A stretch of 64,000 nucleotides of DNA from Novosphingobium sp. (lineage in GTDB: Bacteria > Pseudomonadota > Alphaproteobacteria > Sphingomonadales > Sphingomonadaceae). Each line of letters starts with the position of its first letter. Within the stretch, counting starts at the first letter, position 1. The position numbers were made by a program, and so were the translations under genes. The notes below the pieces were generated by a model. That model did not search any database and was not told the origin of the DNA. It was given only the letters and a program-made list of their open reading frames with translations. Of the stretch, positions 15,876-24,693 are shown one piece after another. Where the stretch lies: contig JADLHU010000162.1 of assembly GCA_020848655.1 (NCBI GenBank), forward strand, positions 1 to 64,000, given 5' to 3'.

Positions 15876-16140
15876 CGCCCATGCTCCCGCGCAATCGGTC
15901 GGAGGGGCGGCGGCGGGGGCCACAAGCGCGCGGGAAATTCACACTTCCCTTGTTCCCACTTGTTCCCATTTCAGCGATGGCATCGGGGAACAGCGGCGCC
16001 GCTCGAAAAGCGCCGGTTTTCCATTGATGAAAGGTTGTTGTTCCCATTGTTCCCATGTTCCCGACATAAAACGCAGCCACCGCAACGTCATCTGTTGCAG
16101 AGAAATAATTCCTCCCGAAAACCAGCCGATCGGCCGACAT
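15868..16140 (-). CDS. Possible small protein spanning a GTTCCC repeat cluster
   Basis: A 90-residue open frame from ATG 16140 whose end overlaps the next gene start by 8 bp. Its middle reads GNMGTMGTT and later GTSGNKGS because the frame crosses the GGGAAC repeats. The repeats may therefore be coding, or the frame may be open by accident. Similar small frames with GN/GT repeats occur in alphaproteobacterial islands, from memory. No function can be given. Confidence 0.35.
   Translation of the reverse strand: MSADRLVFGRNYFSATDDVAVAAFYVGNMGTMGTTTFHQWKTGAFRAAPLFPDAIAEMGTSGNKGSVNFPRACGPRRRPSDRLRGSMGDE
15952..16062. repeat. Cluster of six GTTCCC/GGGAAC hexamers
   Basis: GTTCCC starts at 15952, 15962, 16040, 16049 and 16057, and GGGAAC at 15986. 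Spacings of 8-10 bp in the tandem parts resemble iterons. The left end of the element has a related cluster at 11825-11923. Confidence 0.5.
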
Positions 16141-16428
16141 CAAAGCACCTCCCCAGGTGGCACAGGATCCGGCAGGGAAGGCCCCCGCGAACCGGCGTTG
16201 CCCAGGCGCGAGCCGCGAAGTGGTCTGCCCACCGGATGTCCTCTCATCACGTACCATCGGCCCGTCCTGCTCAAAATTCGCCGCCCGAAGAAAAAATCTC
16301 TGAATGAGAGGGCCAGTGGTCGAACATTGATTCCGCCCTGAATTTTTCACCCCCCCCCCTCTTGCCGGCCTCGCCGCCGCTGACTGGCGCGCGCGTGTGG
16401 CTCCCCAACCGCCCACCGCCCCCGCACG

Positions 16429-17787
16429 TCATCGCCTCCGGGCGCGCCGGCCCTTTCGAATATCAACGACCTTGGCAGACGTCCCCGCCAGCCCTGCCGC
16501 CGCCGCCTCCGCGATGCGGTTCGCCGCCTGCCTCACCGGATCATCGGCGAGGTGCGCATAGCGCGCCGTGGTGCGCACGTCGGCGTGACCAAGCAGCTTG
16601 CCAATGACAGCAAGCGATTGCCCGCCACCCGACGCCCCCACCGCAAGGCTGGCGTAAGTATGGCGCAGGTCGTGCAACCGGACATCGGCGAGGTCCGCCT
16701 TTGCACGGATTGCTGTCCAGACCTTTGCCGTTCCAACCCAATGCCCGGCGGAGCCCCGGCCCGCCGGAAAAACCCATGGAGATGGAACCGGGTTCGGTTG
16801 GCCTGCGGCATTTGCCTCGACCTCCGCTTTGACTTGCCGGCTCCTGGTTTCGGCTGCCAGTTCGGCAAGCAGACTGAGGGCGGGCGCCCCGATCGCGATC
16901 ACCTTTGCACCCGTCTTGCTATCACGCAGCCGTAGCGCGGATTGCTCAAAGTCGATTTCGTCCCAGCGCAACCCCTCGATCTCGCTCTTTCGTGCGCCAG
17001 TAGTCGTCAACAGGCGTATGACGGCAAGGCCCTTGGTGTTGCTCCCGTCTGCCGCCGCTTTCGTAATCGCCTCGCCCAGCCGAGCCAGTTCTTTCGCGGA
17101 AAGAAAGCGCTCTGATCGCCCATCCTTGTAGCGCGTGACGCCACGCACGGGATTGTCCGGCCGCAGCTTATGGCGAACCGCAAAGCTGAATATCCCGCCC
17201 AGCAGGCCCACTGTCCGGGAGGCAGTGCCTTTGCCGCCACGTACATGCGAAATTACGCCAGGTCGGACTTTCGTCGGCTCCGTCGCCGTCTTGCCCTGGG
17301 CAACGTCGCGCATGAAGCGCTCAACGTCACCGCTTGTGACGCTGGAGATATGCTTCTTGCCCAGGAGCGGCTTGATGTGGGTCGTGATCCGCCCTCGATC
17401 GGTGGCGAGTGTGCTGGCCTTCTTCGTGGCCACGCCTTCGGTAAGATACAGGTCGCAAAGCTGAGCCACCGTTAATTCGGAGCGTTTCCCCACCCGCTCG
17501 CCTTGCGGATCACCGCCGAGCCGAGCCGCGCCAAGAACCCGCCGCGCTTCCTCGCGCGCCTGGTCGAGCGTTACCTCGCCATGCTGGCCTATGGTGTATT
17601 CCCGCTGCGGGGCGCCACGACCTGTACCGGCGCGATAGACGGCAACATAGGTTTTGACGCCGCTGGGCAGCACTCGCACGGCAAAGCCGCGCAATTCGCC
17701 GTCCCTCAGCCAATAGCGCTTCGCTTGAGGCTGGGCCGCATCCACCGCCCGCTTGGTCAGCTTTTCCGAAGTTCTACCGCCTGCCAT
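16429..17787 (-). CDS. Tyrosine-family site-specific integrase
   Basis: 452 residues of the phage P4-integrase type. The N-terminus (KLTKRAVDAAQ, RYWLRDGELRGFAVRV) is the DUF4102 arm-binding domain, followed by a SAM-like core-binding domain (LTVAQLCDLYL). The catalytic domain shows Arg in TTGARKSEI, the HxxR box in LHDLRHTYASLAV, LLGHADV, and the nucleophile Tyr in ARYAHL. The start ATG 17787 is preferred over a GTG at 17793. The gene reads inward from attR, 147 bp away. It should catalyse integration into tRNA-Arg and, with AlpA-like help, excision. Confidence 0.95.
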   Translation of the reverse strand: MAGGRTSEKLTKRAVDAAQPQAKRYWLRDGELRGFAVRVLPSGVKTYVAVYRAGTGRGAPQREYTIGQHGEVTLDQAREEARRVLGAARLGGDPQGERVGKRSELTVAQLCDLYLTEGVATKKASTLATDRGRITTHIKPLLGKKHISSVTSGDVERFMRDVAQGKTATEPTKVRPGVISHVRGGKGTASRTVGLLGGIFSFAVRHKLRPDNPVRGVTRYKDGRSERFLSAKELARLGEAITKAAADGSNTKGLAVIRLLTTTGARKSEIEGLRWDEIDFEQSALRLRDSKTGAKVIAIGAPALSLLAELAAETRSRQVKAEVEANAAGQPNPVPSPWVFPAGRGSAGHWVGTAKVWTAIRAKADLADVRLHDLRHTYASLAVGASGGGQSLAVIGKLLGHADVRTTARYAHLADDPVRQAANRIAEAAAAGLAGTSAKVVDIRKGRRARRR

Positions 17788-17797
17788 CACCACTTCT

Positions 17798-17819
17798 GTG
17801 CCAGCCCCATGCCAGCACC
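17798..17819 (+). repeat. Candidate integrase arm-type site, right copy
   Basis: An exact 22-bp match to 11701-11722, same orientation, with TGCCAGC twice at 11-bp spacing. It lies 10 bp upstream of the integrase start codon, so integrase binding here could also repress its own gene. Confidence 0.6.
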
Positions 17820-17856
17820 AAGCGTAACGAAGTAGGAAACGCTGTGCAACGTAGTA

Positions 17857-17890
17857 GCCATAGAATGGCGTAATTCCGCCATTCTATGGC
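17857..17890. promoter_or_regulatory. Perfect inverted repeat between integrase and attR
   Basis: Two 14-bp arms (GCCATAGAATGGCG and its exact complement) are separated by TAATTC. The repeat lies 70 bp upstream of the integrase start and 43 bp from attR. It may be an operator for integrase or the AlpA-like protein, or a hairpin that shields the integrase from tRNA read-through. Confidence 0.65.
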
Positions 17891-17933
17891 ACAGGGTAGA
17901 ACAACGGGAAACTGCGGAAAACTAATCGCCCTC

Positions 17934-17981
17934 GCCCTCCGAAGGCAGAGGCCACAGGTTCGAATCCTGTCGGGTGCACCA
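17934..17981 (+). repeat. attR: 48-bp direct repeat of tRNA-Arg 3' end
   Basis: A copy of the tRNA anticodon-arm-to-CCA segment without a 5' half, so not a tRNA gene. It is identical to 11606-11653 at every position. Confidence 0.95.
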
Positions 17982-18145
17982 CTTTTCAATGACTTCGCCG
18001 AGGCCCATTCGCTCCGCATGGCAAACAGGGGGCGGGCAACGCCCCTCTCTTGCAAGCGATTCCACCGTAGTCGAAACACGTGGCGCACGGTGTCTCGCCT
18101 CTGCTCTACACGCACGGATGAAGCGGCGGGTCGGAACGCGGGCCG

Positions 18146-18517
18146 CTAAACGGTAAAGCTTTCCCCGCAGCCGCAACTGCCCTTGGCGTTGGGATTGGCG
18201 AAGGTGAAGCCGGCGGTGAAATCGTCTTCCTGCCAGTCCATCACGCTGCCGATCAGGTAGAGCACGCTGGCCCGGTCGATGAAGAACAGCCCGCCCGGCG
18301 TTTCGATGCGTTCGTCGAAGGTGCTGGCTTCGGTGACGTAATCGACCGAATAGGCCAGCCCCGAGCAGCCCCGGCGCGGGGTGGACAGTTTCACGCCGAT
18401 CGCGCCTTCGGGCGCTTCGGCCATCAGCTTCGCCACGCGCGCTTCGGCCGATGGCGTCAGCTTGACGGCGGCGGGGCGCTGGCGGATCGCGGGGCGCAGC
18501 CCGGTTTCGTTGGTCAT
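18146..18517 (-). CDS. sufA: A-type iron-sulfur carrier SufA/ErpA-like
   Basis: 123 residues. The three cysteines of A-type carriers are present: one in TPRRGCSGLAY and two in GSCGCGESF at the C-terminus. The protein passes [2Fe-2S]/[4Fe-4S] clusters from the SufBCD scaffold to target enzymes. It is the last gene of the suf operon, and its ATG shares one base with the sufT stop (TGATG). Confidence 0.93.
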   Translation of the reverse strand: MTNETGLRPAIRQRPAAVKLTPSAEARVAKLMAEAPEGAIGVKLSTPRRGCSGLAYSVDYVTEASTFDERIETPGGLFFIDRASVLYLIGSVMDWQEDDFTAGFTFANPNAKGSCGCGESFTV

Positions 18518-19017
18518 CACAGCATCCCCAGTTCGAGCTTGGCCTCGTCGCTCATCTTGCCCATGTCCCACGGCGGGTCCCAGACCAGATTGACTTCGCA
18601 ATCGCGCACGCCCGGCACCGCGCCGACGCGCAGTTCCACTTCGCCGGGCATCGATTCGGCCACCGGGCAATGCGGCGTGGTCAGCGTCATGGCGATGGCG
18701 ACGCCGCCATCGTCCGACACCTCCACGCCATAGATCAGGCCCAGTTCGTAGATGTTCACCGGGATTTCCGGATCGTAGATTTCCTTCAGCGCGGTGATCA
18801 CGCCTTCGTAGATCGATCCGCCCGGCGCGCCCGGCGCCACATCGGCCGGCGTTTCCGCAAGGAAGCCTTCCAGATAGTCGCGTTTGCGCTCCAGCTTCGC
18901 GGCCGCGCTTTCCGCGGGCGGTTCGATATCGTCGACGCGCGCGCGGCGCGGCGCCTCGACGCTTTCGACCTCCTCGATCGCGAACTTGCGTTCTTCCCCG
19001 CCGGCATCGGTGCTCAT
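18517..19017 (-). CDS. sufT: SufT-like MIP18/DUF59 protein
   Basis: 166 residues. Residues ~65-160 form the MIP18 domain: IYDPEIPVNIYELGLIYGV, MTLTTPHCPVAESMP and NLVWDPPWDMGKMSDEAK. The Cys in the PHCP loop is the conserved one of this family. An acidic, charged N-terminal extension of ~60 residues precedes it. SufT proteins assist cluster maturation when Fe-S demand is high. The start overlaps the sufS stop by one base. Confidence 0.9.
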   Translation of the reverse strand: MSTDAGGEERKFAIEEVESVEAPRRARVDDIEPPAESAAAKLERKRDYLEGFLAETPADVAPGAPGGSIYEGVITALKEIYDPEIPVNIYELGLIYGVEVSDDGGVAIAMTLTTPHCPVAESMPGEVELRVGAVPGVRDCEVNLVWDPPWDMGKMSDEAKLELGML

Positions 19018-20228
19018 CAGCCGAAAATCCTCCTGGTCCGTTCGATTCCGCGCAGCAGCGCGGCAATATCGCTTTCGTCGCTGTAAATTCCGAAACTGGC
19101 CCGCGCCGTCGCCGCCACGCCAAGGTGGTCCATCAGCGGCTGCGCGCAGTGATGCCCGGCGCGGATCGCCACGCCTTCTTCGTCCAATATGGTGCCAAGG
19201 TCGTGCGGATGCACCCCGTTCAGCGCGAAACTGACGATGCCGGCGCTTTCGTCCGGCCCGAACAGCGTCACCGCGTTCAGCCGGCGCAGTTCGTCGCGCG
19301 TCTGCGTGGCCAGCGCCCTTTCGTGCGCGCCGATCGCGTCCAGCCCGATGGCCTGGACATAATCGATCGCCGCGGCCAGCCCGATCACTTCGGCGATGGC
19401 GGGGGTGCCTGCCTCGAAGCGCGCGGGCGGCGGGGCATAAGTCGTGCGTTCGAAGGTCACGCGATCGATCATCGCGCCGCCGCCGTGCCAGGGCGGCATC
19501 GCCGCCAGGATCTCGCCGCGCGCCCACAGCGCGCCGACACCCGTTGGCCCGTAAAGCTTATGCGCTGAAAAGACATAGAAATCCGCGCCCATCGCGGCGA
19601 CATCCACCGGCAGGCGCGGCACGGCCTGGCAGCCATCGACGAGCAGCCTGGCCCCCACCGCATGGGCCAGCGCGGCCGCGTGTTCCACGTGGAGCACCGA
19701 GCCGAGCACGTTCGAGACATGCGCCAGCGCCACCAGCTTGTGCCGGGGGGTCAGCATGCGTTCGGCCGCGTCCAGATCGATGCACCCGTCCGCCGTCAGC
19801 GGGCAGACGTCGATCTCGATGCCCACGCGCTCGCGCAGCATCTGCCACGGCACGATATTGGCGTGGTGTTCCAGCGTGGACAGCAGGATGCGATCGCCGG
19901 CGCGAAGCTGCGATCCGCCCCAGCTATGCGCAACAAGGTTGATCGCCTCGGTCGCGCCGCGAGTGAAGACCACTTCGTTTTCGGCGCCGCCGATGAATTC
20001 GGCCACCTTGCGCCGCGCCGCTTCGAAGGCCAGCGTCATGTCGGCCGAGCGCGCATAGACGCCGCGATGCACGGTGGCATAGTCGGCGCCCATCGCGCGC
20101 ATCGTCGCGTCGATCACCGCTTGCGGCTTCTGCGCGGTGGCGGCGGTATCCAGATAGTGCCACGGCTGGCCTTCGGCAGTCAGCAGGCCGGGAAAATCGG
20201 CGCGGCGGGTCTGCGTGCCGGTCAGCAT
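19017..20228 (-). CDS. sufS: Cysteine desulfurase SufS
   Basis: A 403-residue PLP-dependent group II desulfurase that supplies sulfur to SufBCD. Visible features are YLDTAATAQKP at the N-terminus, the cofactor region TRGATEAINLVA, LEHHANIVPW, DGCQAVPR, the PLP lysine in FSAHKLYGPTG, and the active-site cysteine loop RAGHHCAQPLM. The ATG at 20228 overlaps the sufD end by 7 bp. A longer open frame upstream lies inside sufD and is rejected. No SufE gene is in the window. Confidence 0.95.
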   Translation of the reverse strand: MLTGTQTRRADFPGLLTAEGQPWHYLDTAATAQKPQAVIDATMRAMGADYATVHRGVYARSADMTLAFEAARRKVAEFIGGAENEVVFTRGATEAINLVAHSWGGSQLRAGDRILLSTLEHHANIVPWQMLRERVGIEIDVCPLTADGCIDLDAAERMLTPRHKLVALAHVSNVLGSVLHVEHAAALAHAVGARLLVDGCQAVPRLPVDVAAMGADFYVFSAHKLYGPTGVGALWARGEILAAMPPWHGGGAMIDRVTFERTTYAPPPARFEAGTPAIAEVIGLAAAIDYVQAIGLDAIGAHERALATQTRDELRRLNAVTLFGPDESAGIVSFALNGVHPHDLGTILDEEGVAIRAGHHCAQPLMDHLGVAATARASFGIYSDESDIAALLRGIERTRRIFG

Positions 20229-20959
20229 ACCAGGCCCTCCAGCCGGTCCAGCGCCAGCGCCTGGAGGCGGTCCTCCTCCACCGCGCCGGAAAAAGCCTCG
20301 GCGATGAAGGCCTGCAGCATCAGGCGCTTGGCTTCGGGCGGGGTCAGCCCGCGCGATTCCAGGTAGAACAGTCCGGTCGCGTCCAGTTCGCCCACCGCGC
20401 AGCCGTGCGCGCATTTCACGTCATCGGCGTAGATTTCCAGTTCGGGCCGGGCATTGGCCGTCGCGGTAGGATCGAGCAGCATGGCGCGCACCGATTGTCC
20501 GGCATCGGTGCCATTGGCGCCGCGCGCCACGGCAACCTTGCCCAGGTATGTGCCCGTGGCCTGCCCGGCCAATACCGAACGGATCACCTGCCGGCTTACC
20601 GCGTCGGGTTCGGCGTGATGGACTTCGGTGACGATTTCCAGCGTCTGCGTGCCGCCGCCAAGCTGCGCCGCGCCCAGCGTGAAGCGCGCGCCCGCGCCCA
20701 GCCGGGCATCCACCGCGATGCGGCCATAGGCATTGCCCGCGTTGAGGATGCGCAAATCGAAGCTGGCGCCCGGTTCCAGCGTAATCGCCAGATGGCGCGC
20801 CACCGGGCCGTCATCGGCTTCGATCACGCTCAGCCAGGTGCTCTGCCCATCGGGCACGATGATGTCTTCGCGCGCGACCGGCCACAGCCCGGCCAGCGCG
20901 GCGAAATCCGAATAGCGGAACGCCTCGTCCTTGCGGGTGGGAAGTTCGGCGACGGTCAT
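20222..20959 (-). CDS. sufD: SufD subunit of the Fe-S scaffold
   Basis: 245 residues, shorter than enterobacterial SufD (~420) because most of the N-terminal helical part is missing, as usual in sphingomonads. The beta-helix core includes ADDVKCAHGCAVGELD, with the conserved Cys/His pair at the SufB interface, and FYLESRGLTPPEAKRLML before the C-terminal helices. It forms the SufBC2D complex with the neighbouring genes. Confidence 0.92.
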   Translation of the reverse strand: MTVAELPTRKDEAFRYSDFAALAGLWPVAREDIIVPDGQSTWLSVIEADDGPVARHLAITLEPGASFDLRILNAGNAYGRIAVDARLGAGARFTLGAAQLGGGTQTLEIVTEVHHAEPDAVSRQVIRSVLAGQATGTYLGKVAVARGANGTDAGQSVRAMLLDPTATANARPELEIYADDVKCAHGCAVGELDATGLFYLESRGLTPPEAKRLMLQAFIAEAFSGAVEEDRLQALALDRLEGLVC

Positions 20960-20978
20960 TGTGCGACTTGGCCGTGAT

Positions 20979-21069
20979 CGTCACCCTGAACTTGTTTCAG
21001 GGTCCATCGCGCCGTCCGCACCGCCGGACCCGAAGGCGCGATGGATGCTGAAACAAGTTCAGCATGACG
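20979..21069. repeat. Intergenic palindromic repeat (sphingomonad type)
   Basis: Imperfect inverted arms of about 35 bp. One arm has CCTGAACTTGTTTCAGG and the other CTGAAACAAGTTCAGCATG, with CATCGCGCC/GGCGCGATG nearer the loop. Elements of this form are scattered between genes in many sphingomonad genomes. Here it lies in the sufD-sufC gap and would fold as a long hairpin in the suf mRNA. Confidence 0.85.
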
Positions 21070-21095
21070 GAAGGGGGCGGGGGTGGGGATCATGC

Positions 21096-21842
21096 TCACG
21101 CCACGGCCTCGTAGCCCTGTTCCTCAAGCTCCAGCGCCAGTTCCGGCCCGCCCGAGCGCACGATGCGCCCGCCGGCCAGGACATGCACGAAGTCGGGCTT
21201 CACATAGTCAAGCAGGCGCTGGTAGTGCGTGATCAGCAGCACCGCCTTGTCGGGCTTGCGCATGATCGCGTTGATGCCTTCGCCGCAGATGCGCAGCGCA
21301 TCGATGTCGAGGCCCGAATCGGTTTCGTCGAGCACGGCGAACCTGGGATCGAGGATGCCCATCTGCACCATTTCGGCGCGTTTCTTTTCGCCGCCCGAAA
21401 AGCCGACGTTCACCGGCCGCTTGAGCATGTCCATATCGAGCCGCAGCAGCGCCGCCTTCTCGCGCGCGAGCTTGAGGAATTCGCCCCCCGAAAGCGGTTC
21501 CTGCCCGCGCGCCTTGCGCTGGGCGTTGGCGGCTTCGCGCAGGAACTGCACGAAGGACACGCCGGGGATCTCCACCGGGTACTGGAAGCCCAGGAACAGC
21601 CCGGCGGCGGCGCGTTCGTGCGGTTCGAGCGCGAGCAGATCGTGCCCGTCGAACGATACCGAGCCGCCGGTCACGTCATAGCCGGGCCGGCCGCCCAGCG
21701 TATAGCCCAGCGTCGATTTTCCGGCGCCGTTCGGCCCCATGATCGCGTGGATCTCGCCCGCGTTGATGGTCAGCGACAGGCCCTTGAGGATCGGCTTGTC
21801 GGCGATCGTGGCGGACAGGTTCTCGATAGTCAGCATGGTCAT
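21096..21842 (-). CDS. sufC: SufC ATPase
   Basis: A 248-residue ABC-type ATPase of the SUF scaffold. Walker A is GPNGAGKST, the signature is FSGGEKKRAE, Walker B is FAVLDETDSGLD, and the H-loop is LLITHYQRLLDY. It drives conformational change in SufBC2D during cluster assembly. The ATG at 21842 is 2 bp from the preceding DUF559 gene stop. sufD follows after a 136-bp gap occupied by the palindromic repeat. Confidence 0.96.
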   Translation of the reverse strand: MTMLTIENLSATIADKPILKGLSLTINAGEIHAIMGPNGAGKSTLGYTLGGRPGYDVTGGSVSFDGHDLLALEPHERAAAGLFLGFQYPVEIPGVSFVQFLREAANAQRKARGQEPLSGGEFLKLAREKAALLRLDMDMLKRPVNVGFSGGEKKRAEMVQMGILDPRFAVLDETDSGLDIDALRICGEGINAIMRKPDKAVLLITHYQRLLDYVKPDFVHVLAGGRIVRSGGPELALELEEQGYEAVA

Positions 21843-21844
21843 CT

Positions 21845-22353
21845 CTAGTAGCCCCGGCGGTCGGTCTGGGTGCGCCGCGCGTTGGCGCCGGTGCTTGACC
21901 GGGGGCGGGCGCGCTGGGTCTGCCAGCGGATCTTCATCTGCGCGAAGATCGTGGCGGCGACGGCATCGGCATCGGCCAGCACGTCGGCGGCCGGGTAGCG
22001 CAGCACAAGCTGGCCGATCGCTTCCAGCGCCTTGTCGCGCCGGCGGTCGATCGCGGGATCGCCCCTGGCCTCGTCATCGATCTGCACCACCACGCGCAGC
22101 GGCTGGCTGGCGAAATCGACGATCACCGAACCGATCACCACGTTCTGGCGAAAGCGGTGCTTGCCCAGTTGCGCGCGAGTCAGCGCATCGGCCAGCGCGG
22201 TTTGCGCGGGCGTGGGATTGCGCCGCCGCTCGCGCGCGGTTTCGTGCAGCGTATCGAGCCGGGATTCGGCCACGGCCCAGACCTTGCCCTTGCGCGGCGG
22301 GCTGGCGGGCTGCGCCGCGTCGTCTTCCTCCGGGCGGACCGACAGTGTTTTCC

Positions 22354-22357
<4 letters not shown>
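21845..22357 (-). CDS. DUF559-domain protein inside the suf operon
   Basis: 170 residues. The core is the DUF559/Vsr-like endonuclease-fold segment: [39 protein letters not shown], and a run of charged residues before [18 protein letters not shown]. The usual DxxxxxKL motif is altered here ([12 protein letters not shown]), so nuclease activity is uncertain. The ATG overlaps the sufB stop by 4 bp (ATGA) and its stop is 2 bp from sufC, so it is fully embedded in the operon. Its role in Fe-S assembly is unknown. Confidence 0.8.
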
Positions 22358-23850
<1,493 letters not shown>

Positions 23851-23887
23851 GCAGGGCACTCGGCACAAAAAAGAGGGGAAGGGATCA

Positions 23888-24298
23888 TCACAGCGCGGCC
23901 CCGGCCAGCCGGGTCAGCGGCACTTGCGCCAGCGCGCCGCGCAGCGCCTCGTTCACGATCGGCCAGTGCGCGCGCACCTGGCAGGCGTCTTCCAGCGTGC
24001 AATCGTTGCGGCCATGTTCGGTGCACGATGTCAGCGCGATCGGCCCTTCCACGGCTTCCACGATGTCGGCCAGCGTGATCGCCGCGGCCGGGCGCGCCAG
24101 CCGCAGCCCGCCGCCGACCCCGCGCGACGATCGCAGCAGCCCGGCCCCGGTCAGCCGGCTGACCAGCTTCTGCACGGTGGGCACGGGTAGCCCGGTTTCC
24201 TCTGCCAGTTGCCCGGCGGAAACGCGCACGCCGCCGCAATGCCGCGCTGCAGCGGCCATCGTGACGACGGCGTAATCGGCCATGCTCGACAAGCGCAT
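23888..24298 (-). CDS. Rrf2-family regulator of the suf operon (SufR/IscR-like)
   Basis: 136 residues. The winged HTH is [18 protein letters not shown], then [20 protein letters not shown]. The three cluster-binding cysteines are at 92, 100 and 106 (C-x7-C-x5-C in the CTEHGRNDC segment), as in the alphaproteobacterial 'SUF system Fe-S cluster assembly regulator'. Apo/holo switching probably tunes suf expression. The ATG at 24298 is used because the fold starts there; an upstream extension to 24379 is not conserved-looking. sufB follows 37 bp downstream. Confidence 0.92.
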   Translation of the reverse strand: MRLSSMADYAVVTMAAAARHCGGVRVSAGQLAEETGLPVPTVQKLVSRLTGAGLLRSSRGVGGGLRLARPAAAITLADIVEAVEGPIALTSCTEHGRNDCTLEDACQVRAHWPIVNEALRGALAQVPLTRLAGAAL

Positions 24299-24426
24299 CG
24301 GGGTGTCCCCATCCATCGCCCGATCCCAGCGATCGGGCAAATCGGATTGATTCGTTCCGGTTTCACGTAGGCGCGGCAAGGCCGCAATTCAACCGCCTGC
24401 GCATCGGCTATCGCCCGATCGTGCAG

Positions 24427-24462
24427 AAAAAAGGCGGCTCCCCGGCAGTGCGGAGAGCCGCC
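24427..24462 (-). terminator. Intrinsic terminator, minus strand
   Basis: An 8-bp GC-rich stem GGCGGCTC/GAGCCGCC with a run of six T on the minus strand. It stands 129 bp before the SufR-like start, with no protein gene ending ahead of it. That is the reason for proposing the small RNA or an attenuator. Confidence 0.8.
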
Positions 24463-24535
24463 CCTAAGTGAGGGGCCTGCCGCTTTCGCGCCGGGCCCTT
24501 CGGGTCGCGCTGGCGCCTTAGTCCATTCGCAGGCG
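24427..24535 (-). ncRNA. Candidate structured small RNA (~109 nt) upstream of suf
   Basis: On the minus strand a promoter-like pair TTGTTG (24569-24564) and TACAAT (24547-24542), 16 bp apart, precedes a stretch with three hairpins. These are CCCGAAGGG, then GCCCCT-CACTT-AGGGGC, then GGCGGCTC...GAGCCGCC followed by TTTTTT. The last is a textbook intrinsic terminator at 24462-24427. The second and third stems overlap by 3 nt. It could be an independent sRNA or an attenuated leader of the suf operon. I cannot match it to a named family. Confidence 0.5.
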
Positions 24536-24693
24536 CAGAAAATTGTAGGAATGCGACAGTTGCCAACAAATGCATGTTGCAAATTTTGCATCGGTTGGCG
24601 CCGGGCGCGGCCTTTCGGCCATGGCAATAAAGTCGGCGCATGACCGCGCGGCGGGGATTGAGCAGCGCGGGCAAGACCGTCTATGCGCCGCAT

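Noticed and set aside
17934..17981. A possible second tRNA-Arg gene
   Set aside because: Only the 3' 48 nt are present; acceptor 5' strand and D-arm are missing. It is the attR repeat.
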